DNA of 64,000 bases from Eutreptiella sp. 'Long Island Sound 2002' (taxonomy: Eukaryota; Euglenozoa; Euglenophyceae; Eutreptiales; Eutreptiaceae): positions 38,122,238-38,186,237 of the forward strand of contig OZ038384.1 in NCBI GenBank assembly GCA_964036045.1. The letters are read 5' to 3'. A program made the translations under genes and the position numbers. The notes beneath the pieces were generated by a model. The model saw nothing but the letters and a program-made list of their open reading frames with translations, ran no database searches and had not been told where the DNA came from. This document shows positions 56,692 to 64,000 of the stretch, in pieces (the stretch's first letter is position 1; the number at the start of each line of letters is the position of its first letter).

Positions 56692-58022
56692 AACATGCCA
56701 AAAAAATGTTTTTTCATACCTCTGACTACTTGCATTCCGCTGATTGCCCAAAAAAATATATTTGAGATTCCTCCGTTTTTTCATTCTCAGTTTTCAGGTG
56801 GAAACACGCGGAAACTGCGCGTCTTTTTTTGCACACAAATGCCGGCCTTGAGGTGAAAAACAGGGTTCAGTTTGCGTGGGCTAAGACCTATGAGGAGTTA
56901 GACCTTGGGGTCTTCTCCTATGCTTCAATGGTGCTCTCTACTTTACGTTGGGCATTTACTTGAAGCTTACTGGTAGATAGGTTCACTATTTTGAATTTTA
57001 CCAGGAATTTTGTCAAGAATTCCTAATTTCATGAGGTCACTTCAGGTCCATGGCAAAGCTAGGCCACAGGTCAGTTTTGAGCCAGCTTTTTGTCCATGGC
57101 CTACCAACAGTGTCTATGAGTCATATTTGGGTCATTGGACTCTTGGTCTATCCTTGAAGGATCGGTCCAGTTCCGTATGTCACTCCAATTTTGACTTGAA
57201 TCCTGTGTGTAAAACATGCTCATGGAACCTTTTTGGGGTTAGTAAAAATGACCTCAAAAAATATGTACTGGAGATTGCTCCTTTGCTCCAAAGCCAGGGG
57301 GAGGTAGGGTCAGCCCCTCTGGGACAATCAACTCCTTCCCGGATTCGTTGTGCATGCACTTTGCCGGAACTTAGGCTATCACTATGTTGGATTTATTCGC
57401 AATCTTTTCTGCCTTGTTTTTCACTGTTGGGGAATTTCACCGAAGTGCGCAGCCCATCAGACTAGATGCAGTGTCCTGGTATCGTTGACATAGACCATGA
57501 TATTTTGGGATCATGTTGGTGGACTGTTGCACTTTGAATGCTTCCACACGGATTCTTTTGAAAGCCCCCTACCGTGAGCAGGGAGCACTTGAATATCAGT
57601 GACCTCTGATTTCTGGTTTTTCCTGCTTGTGTGCCCTGATGCCCGCAGTAAAACTCAGGGCCCACATTGAGTTGTATCCTGCCCCCCTATGTGTGTCAGG
57701 GTGAAGGTCCTGGGTTCCCATAACTACCCTTGTTTTCGTATGGGACCCTGTCCAATTGCTCTGACTCCCTTTGTGCCATTTCGTCTTGTGTACATACTGT
57801 TTTTGTGGTTGCATGATGTATCTCTTTGCGTCCTTTTAGGTACGAAAGGGCTACTTTTGTGATTGCTGCGCTCACTCTGACTTTGAGCAAGGTTCAGACC
57901 TTCTTGTCCACTGCTATGCCTTCGCTTGTGACTCGCTCAGCTCAGGGAAACGCACCCGTACGGGCCCCGCTGACACACCAGTGGGTAAAATAGCACCACG
58001 AGTACTTGTAAAAAAATTTGGC

Positions 58023-58041
58023 CGTTTAGGACAATTTTACA
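58023..58041 (-). repeat. 19-bp motif at the LINE-like stop codon
   Basis: Exact match to 53361-53379. On - it encodes the last codon and stop, and runs into the 3' untranslated region. Confidence 0.55.
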
Positions 58042-59640
58042 GGCTGCACCCCTCCAGTGGGACGGCGGCGTACTGCGGCGCGGGGGTCCCCGGCGCGCGT
58101 GTTGCTGCGCACCACCGGCTCCACTCGCGCGCCCACTCCACGCCCACAATGTGGGCCTCTCATGCGGTCATGGAATTGCGTCCGATGATCCACGGCGGGA
58201 AGAGCGCGCCCCGCAGGTGCTTCGAGAAACCCCTAGGCAGGTCCCGGTAAGGGTGGAGGTCCTCCTGCGGGGGACACTCCAGGGTGCCATTCACCATGCG
58301 GAAGGAGGGCAGGAAGTCCCTGCTAGGGCGCGGGGGAGGGGGGCGGCAGTCGCCCTCCGCCGCAGTGAGCCATCGGTGCACCCGGGCCGCCGCACTGTGG
58401 GGCGCGCAGAGGAGTTGCTCCAGCCGGTGGTTGCGGAGCTCAGACACGAAGTCTCCCAGCCGGAGCATGTGTTGGAGGAACTCGTCTACGGAGGTCCCTC
58501 CCTGCGGGTCGTAGCGGGTAATCGCGCGGAGCTGCGCTTCTGCCGCTTCGGGCACCAGCCCGGAACATAAGACCTCTGTCCACTCGGCGCCGGCGGAACG
58601 CCATGAAGCCACCCATAGCGCCTTGTCCCAGGGCAGGAGGTGTCAGGCTGCCTCTTGTACCGCCTGGCGGTAGTGGGGCTAGAGGAGCCGCGAGTGGGCG
58701 CAGCCCACATGCATGTGCACCGGGGTCTCTTCCTGGCCTCCGCAGAGGAGGCACGGCTGCAAGAGGATGGCAACTCCGGAGAGCCGCTCCTTCCGGATGC
58801 GGAGCCGGCGTTGCACCGTGTGTGCCCGTCCCTGGCCCGCAGCGCCCGGTGGTTGGTGGCTGCCGCGGTGAGGTCCCTAGTGTGGACGTAGGCCGTGGCG
58901 TGGGCCGCGCCCAGAGGCGTGTGTCCCTGGTGCGTCAGCGCATGGTCGAGCTGCGCCCGCTGTGCGACCGTGCCGAGCGTCTGCATGGTGGGGGGCCGCA
59001 AGTCGAGGTGGCCGTCATGACCAGCCATGATGAGCTAGGCGTGGCTGGGGCCCGGTGGCGTGTTTTGCGAGACGGTGTCCTGGGATGCCGCCCAGTTCAC
59101 CTTGTGCAGCAGCGCGTCGCTGTGGTGGGAGGTACCCCGGGCAAACCAAAATGGGTGCTCGTCGTGGTGCCCGCGCACGCGCATGCTGTCCTGAGGCCAC
59201 CGCAGGGGCATCTGGTTGACCGCCTTTGCCGCGCCTGCGGGGACCCCCGTGGCCCGCTCGCGATGCGCGTGCCGCAGGAGGTGGAGGATGACCTCGGCGT
59301 CCACCGTATGGACCGACGGTCTGCGGGTGCCGTACTGCAGGGGGAGGGAGGCAGCCACTCCCTCCCCGTCGGGCACCGTGCCCGAGATGGCCGCTGCCCA
59401 CGTGCGGGTGAGGTCGGCAGCGATGGCGACACTAGTGGCGTGCGTGGAGGGCCCGCCCCCCGATGCGTCGGAGGATGTGTGGCCCCAGGCCTCCGGGATC
59501 CAGTAGCACCCACTGGGGCTGAGCCAGCCCGCGTTGAGGGCGGCGGAGTGCCACTTGACGTCGGGGTGGCTGGGGGTCAACTGGTCCACGCTCAGTGCCT
59601 GAGTGTCGTCAGTGCGGTTTGCCAGGTGGTCTTAGCTGAC
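58037..59640 (-). pseudogene. LINE-like ORF2 C-terminus (zinc finger, possible RNase H), degenerate
   Basis: The - strand GC-rich frame ends in TAA at 58037-58039. Near 58700-58770 it reads RRLRIRKERL followed by CLLCGGQEETPVHMHVGC, a CCHC/CCHH pattern as in the zinc finger (zf-RVT type) at the end of many non-LTR retrotransposon ORF2 proteins. A helical tail follows (LWVASWRSAGAEW). In-frame stops lie just after the finger and at 58160-58162. Upstream, in another frame (59589-59035), an RNase H-like stretch is possible (VDAEVILHLLRHA) but weak. RT and endonuclease are absent, but a 5'-truncated LINE would normally keep RT, so the copy is badly rearranged or the RT was lost. The family assignment is an inference. 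Confidence 0.5.
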
Positions 59641-62600
59641 CATGCCGAGGCGGCGGTACTTTATCTAGTAGCTCTTCATGCTCGTTCAGTCAAAGCGTGG
59701 CCACGTGCACAAGGCTGAAAAAACGGGAAACCCATCGCTATGTACCATTCGCCCTCATTGTGACATATTATCACTCTAATATCCCGTCCCTAGTAACAAA
59801 CGGCATAGTGAACAACTAAATCGGCGCGCCATCTCAATCGGTTACCGCTGCTTGCCTACGGCATGCAACATCAAACATAACAAAAGGGCCTCACGCTAGT
59901 TCACAACATCGACATGCCACAAAAGGGCGGGGTGCCATGACGTCCACATCGCTAGCGCCATATAGGATGTTCGGCGATATCCGTTATGCTGTGCTTATAC
60001 GTAGCCTAGCATCGACACAAGACTGGTGAGAGTGCCTAAGATTGTTGTTTTAGCTTACAACCTACTACCTATTTGGTTTGCTACCCATGTGCATTTTCGG
60101 ACTTAGTGTCGCAATACGAACACGGCAAGAAGGCGGTCATACAACAAGTTCCTTAGTGCCATCAAATTCGCAAGCACAGTAGGGGTGTGTGGGGGGGGAG
60201 CGTGGTTTCAATGTACTTATGCCATTATTCATCATGTCTTTGCACTACGAGGTGCTGGCTGCATACCAAGCAATGTACCTTCTATGTACGCAATGTACCA
60301 CTCATTGAGAACTATACCACAACAACACAATGCTGGACTGCCCAACAATAAGACAATCGTGATGACCTTATTGTAAACCATGGTGCCGCAATACTTCTAC
60401 GGAGGCGACATTACGTAAAAGAGCCGCAATGATTTAGGGTATGATTCGAGATCGAAAGTTGCATGGCAAAGACAATACAAAAGCCGGTGATTGCTTCCTT
60501 CACCTTCATGTCCACAACAATCAACATAGTCGCACGGGCCACATGGCGTTGTATATCGAGTAGTTGTTTCACTACCTCAAACAGTTTTGCATTCTGTCCA
60601 ATGAGGAATGGTGACAATGTTAAAACGACCAGTGGTTGTGCTGGAGCTTGACAGCGCACGATGTCAACGGGCACGTGCAACCATTAATGTTGAACACAAA
60701 GAACCGTAACAACTTGAGCGTGTTGCTGTAATGAGGCCAATGCACCATACACCTCACCCGCAGTGCGTAATACATGCCCATTCGGCGATTGTAGAGATCG
60801 GTATCCGTAACATGCTCCGGGGTACAACATGCGCATGACGGCAGGTGCTCTCACTTTCCTTGAGTAGTCCGCTCAAGGTAGCAGAAGACCCTTCCCCCTT
60901 CGATAGCTGCTATCCATCCAAACTGTAATTGCTATGTATCTCATTGGATTCCACCGCCACTCTACGTGTACCCATGCTTGCGTCGTGACATATGGTGCAT
61001 CAGCGCTTGCGAGTGCGACCGGTGCGAGAAACCGTAGTTGATCATGGCTTACTATGCCAGACCTGCGCCACAACTTGAACACGGAGGGTTGGATAGATGT
61101 TGAAAACTGCTATCACAAACACTGCATACAAGCGTTGGTATAGTGGGCGCGGCATCATCAGATGATGCCAACTTTTTCCTATCATTTATTGTAGCGCAGA
61201 GCAAGATAAAATCTTACAAAGTTCAGGCTCTCGACCCCAAGCATGGCAACATCAGTCATCACTGTGCCAAAAGAAAAGAATTCTTTTGCCGATGACTATC
61301 TTCATCCTCGAGCAAGTGTGTAGTGCTGCATTGGCAAATCTATAGATATGTCCGCTTCTATAACAAAGAAGAATATGTTATTCTTGTACTATCACGCGTT
61401 TCGGCAAACCATGGCGTAACGCAACTAACAAATCATAGGTAAATCCTAGGATTACCCAACCCCATAAAGAGGCAAAAAAATTTGCAACTCCTCCGAGTAA
61501 TGAATCTGTGGTGAAGAGATCGCAAAGCAATGGGGAAAAAATTAGACATGACTACTTGTTACCAGAAACCTCTTTCAAAAGCCAAATGGTAGTCCTTAAA
61601 CTTTTCTCCTTAAGTAAACATTGTTCACTGTTTCATAATTTGTGTGCAACATATTGTCTGGCAATCTTACTTAAACAGCTTGACCTACTATGGCACACGC
61701 GTTAGAAAGTATCATCAAAGATACTTAACTTGGACATCAAAGAATGGCAGAATTGAACTTAGAACCATTTATTCCGGGCTGACCTATCTCGGCTCTTCTT
61801 GAGTAGGCTAATTTTTGCCTGTTTCCGAATAGGCTGATTCTATTGCCTTCGGTAGTGCGGCTTGAAGGGAGGCTCACGATCAGCCAACAGCCACTTAGTT
61901 AGGAAAGCAGTCAGTCAAGCAGTCAGTGGGGCAAGCACGCAGGCGGAAAGAAACACACACTTTGGGTTTTTCAGTAGTAGACTCGGCTGCAAATAGTAAA
62001 GAGAGCAATAGCTACCAAAACAACCCAAGGTCCAATGATAATGCCTCGGACCGACAGGTCCACAGACTTATCCGTCACCGGTTTGATTCACGGTCGGCCG
62101 ACCCCCAGCGCCGCCGGCCGACCTATCAACTCTGCCCAATATATTCTTCGCTCAGACCCTTCTAAGCACAAACTTTGTTAACCCGCCCCCCCCCCCCCCC
62201 CCGGAAGAACAAACGGATATCCAGCTTCAAAAAATGCAGGCCTCACAATCAAAGAATCCATTGGAGGATCTTCCTATTGGGCAAACTCATGATGTTATAA
62301 AATATTGGACATCAAATAGCATACCTTGGGGCATGCGAATGATGCCAAAAAAGTCGGGGGTACACAATGCCCACATTGTGGCTTGATCTAACAACCTCTC
62401 TTCAACGTGGTTTTTGTCTATTTCCAAACAGGCAGGCATGTTGGCTAATTTTCGCCTATTCCTTTTTCCGATATTATCGGCGGCTTTTCGTCGCTCTACG
62501 TTTGCATTACCTCTGTGTCCCTGTTTCGGTTTGCACTAATTGTCTCCAATTTCCAAAGACACTAATTTCCACCTATTTTTCTTTATGATCATATTTTGGA

Positions 62601-63221
62601 ACACCTGTGTAAATTGTACTTAACTTGGTACTGACATGCATCATTTTACTCGAGGGTACGCACTGGTGCACAAACACTACAAACAGAAAAGCATGCAAAC
62701 AATGCAAAAGGAATAATATCCTCGACGTTCCAGTGTGATTGAGAAGCAATATCCATTTGTCTACAGTGTCACATCTATCGAAATGGTACTGTGGCACAAT
62801 GGTACTGACAGAGGCTTTTGTTTTGTAATTCACACGTGAGTCTGGAGGACTCAAATTTAGTCGTATTGATAAGTGTCAATGCCTGTTTTCCGGAAAAATT
62901 CCCTGCATTTGGTGTCACGCTTATGGGCTCCTACAGCCCTGTTTTTGAAATCGGGGTAAAATTGGTTTTTTCTGCCATCTTTGGCTTTTTCAAGGGGGCA
63001 CTTTGTGCCGTCTAAGTGGTTGCCATTGGGGAGCGCAAAAGTTGCCTCCCATTTGATTCGAAGTGCCCCCTATGAAGGAAACCTGAGACAACAACAGGCG
63101 GCCTCCCAAGGTGCTCAATTTCCCAGTGACTCCCCACAACCTCAAGGGTAGGAGCCCATGATGGGGCCTTCCGCAGTAGCAAAATGTTGCAATGCAGAAT
63201 TGATCGTGTGCACCATCAGTT
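59641..63221. other. Unassigned intergenic-like DNA, no supported gene
   Basis: Moderate-GC unique-looking sequence with only short open frames (under 95 codons) of no recognisable content. No LTRs, tRNA cloverleafs or repeats longer than simple tracts were noticed. A poly-C run is noted separately. Confidence 0.45.
62186..62202. repeat. Poly-C run (17 C)
   Basis: Seventeen consecutive C after AACCCG; the length may be uncertain in assembly. Confidence 0.9.
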
Positions 63222-63806
63222 GTGAGATGCGCACAAGAGGCATACTCTGCAGGGTTGGGCGAAACAGTGCAGTGCTCACAGTCATGCGTGCCTGCATGGG
63301 GACAGAAAAGAAGAGTGAAAAGGGAAGAAATAGGCCTGCAAGACAGAGAAAAAATATACACGCTTGCGGACTTGGGGATCCCCAAGCTGCACATTGTCGA
63401 AGCTCACGGACATGCAGCAGCTCAGCAATTCTGGGGAATGAAGCAGAATGATTTTGTCCTGATGCGGGTAAAGCACAGCAAAACAAAACAAACAAACACA
63501 ACGGCTTTTGGCGTCAAAACTCTCTCTTTGAGGGCGGCAAATGTCCTTGAAGCCCACCATCTGCTTGGACTCCAACTGATTGACAGCACAATCCAGGTCA
63601 GAGACCTGCATCCTGGCGCTGCCTATAGCTTCCTTGCCAGTGGAACTACACCCTCAGGACCCACGCTATTCAAGCACAGACCCGCCAGTGTGCTGCAGCG
63701 AGACAGTAGTACCCAACTACTTAAGAAGTGGAAAAGCAGAGACACTGTCTGCTTGCAACACTTATTGCTGGAGCAAACACCGATGCCAGGACGGCCTCAT
63801 TTATAG
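63222..63806 (+). CDS. Unrecognised 194-codon ORF
   Basis: The longest open frame in the right flank, with balanced composition. It starts MRCAQEAYSAG and continues with a basic stretch (GQKRRVKREE), then YTLADLGIPKLHIVEAHGHA and a helical C-terminal half (TLSLRAANVLEAHHLLGLQLID). No signal peptide, membrane segment or motif I know. It may be an exon or a piece of an unknown element. A TGG microsatellite follows 25 bp after the stop. Confidence 0.25.
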   Translation: MRCAQEAYSAGLGETVQCSQSCVPAWGQKRRVKREEIGLQDREKIYTLADLGIPKLHIVEAHGHAAAQQFWGMKQNDFVLMRVKHSKTKQTNTTAFGVKTLSLRAANVLEAHHLLGLQLIDSTIQVRDLHPGAAYSFLASGTTPSGPTLFKHRPASVLQRDSSTQLLKKWKSRDTVCLQHLLLEQTPMPGRPHL

Positions 63807-63830
63807 CTCAGGGTGCCCATGTCCTTGCCC

Positions 63831-63852
63831 TGGTGGTGGTGGTGGTGGTGGG
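63831..63852 (+). repeat. (TGG)n microsatellite
   Basis: About seven tandem TGG units just downstream of the unrecognised ORF. Confidence 0.9.
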
Positions 63853-64000
63853 AGGTTCTTAAAAAGTCAAAGTGACCATTGGAGGTATGGCTGTGAAGCG
63901 CATGAGGTACTGCAGGATTTTGGACTGGGAGTCACCGTCTGGGCCTTTTCGTTGGGGAGCATGGTGGTTAGGGAATGGGCGGGGAGGGGGCTCAAAGGGA

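Larger units (their letters stand above)
53250..58022. other. AT-richer unassigned DNA, no supported gene
   Basis: It resembles old repeat or LTR-like sequence: many short open frames, none with recognisable content. The phrase TTTCATG followed by a GTCACTT- or CTCACTT-like string recurs at about 55020, 55240, 55420 and 57030. A GGCACC/GGTGCC hairpin lies at about 54013-54028. A segment at about 56170-56300 is imperfectly repeated at about 56665-56780 (CTGACTACTTGCATTC, then TTTGAGATTCCTCC). Confidence 0.5.

Noticed and set aside
58603-59718. 371-codon + strand frame
   Set aside because: Antisense to the LINE-like zinc-finger region, which has a clear motif on the - strand.

Overview
The window is eukaryotic and dominated by transposable elements. 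There are no operons, ribosome binding sites or prokaryotic genes. Nearly all recognisable protein-coding sequence belongs to Ty3/gypsy LTR retrotransposons of the chromovirus type (aspartic protease, reverse transcriptase, RNase H, DD35E integrase, C-terminal chromodomain). One LINE-like remnant is also present. Nested insertion, LTRs of 2.4-2.9 kb, CpG-type decay and green-lineage-like TTTAGGG traces suggest a large repeat-rich genome, possibly a green alga or another protist. That placement is a low-confidence guess.

Layout. 1-932 is a 64/65-bp minisatellite. 933-4430 is low-complexity GC-rich DNA with strong strand asymmetry and no convincing gene. 4441-6156 is a decayed chromovirus integrase plus chromodomain. 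From 7196 to 53245 lies one gypsy element, called A2 here, inserted at a GTTC target and read on the + strand. A2 is interrupted twice. The first interruption, 15681-35199, is a composite of a short non-autonomous element (C) joined end to end to a nearly intact element (B, read on the - strand), flanked as one unit by GTAC. The second, 36044-49237, is A3, a relative of A2 read on the - strand and flanked by GGCC. A2 pol is therefore split into 12622-15680, 35204-36043 and 49242-50408, and the pieces rejoin in register once insertions and duplicated target sites are removed. To the right, 53246-58022 is AT-richer DNA without genes but with three copies of a GC palindrome. 58037-59640 is a broken LINE-type ORF end (- strand). 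59641-64000 is mostly unassigned, with one unrecognised 194-codon ORF.

Biology. In B and A3, gag and pol lie in the same reading frame and are separated by one UAG codon followed by a conserved (A/C)GG AGC CCC context. A2 keeps the same UAG context although its pol frame is shifted just downstream. This suggests Gag-Pol is made by stop-codon readthrough. Both families carry an atypical Gag zinc knuckle, a second Cys motif in Gag, an extra domain between protease and reverse transcriptase that looks like a decayed Dam-type methyltransferase, and homologous long LTRs. A primes from an initiator-methionine tRNA (primer binding site TGGTAGCAGAGG), while B and C lack a TGG primer site. C shares the LTR tip and polypurine tract of B and has no coding capacity, so it was probably mobilised by B-type proteins.
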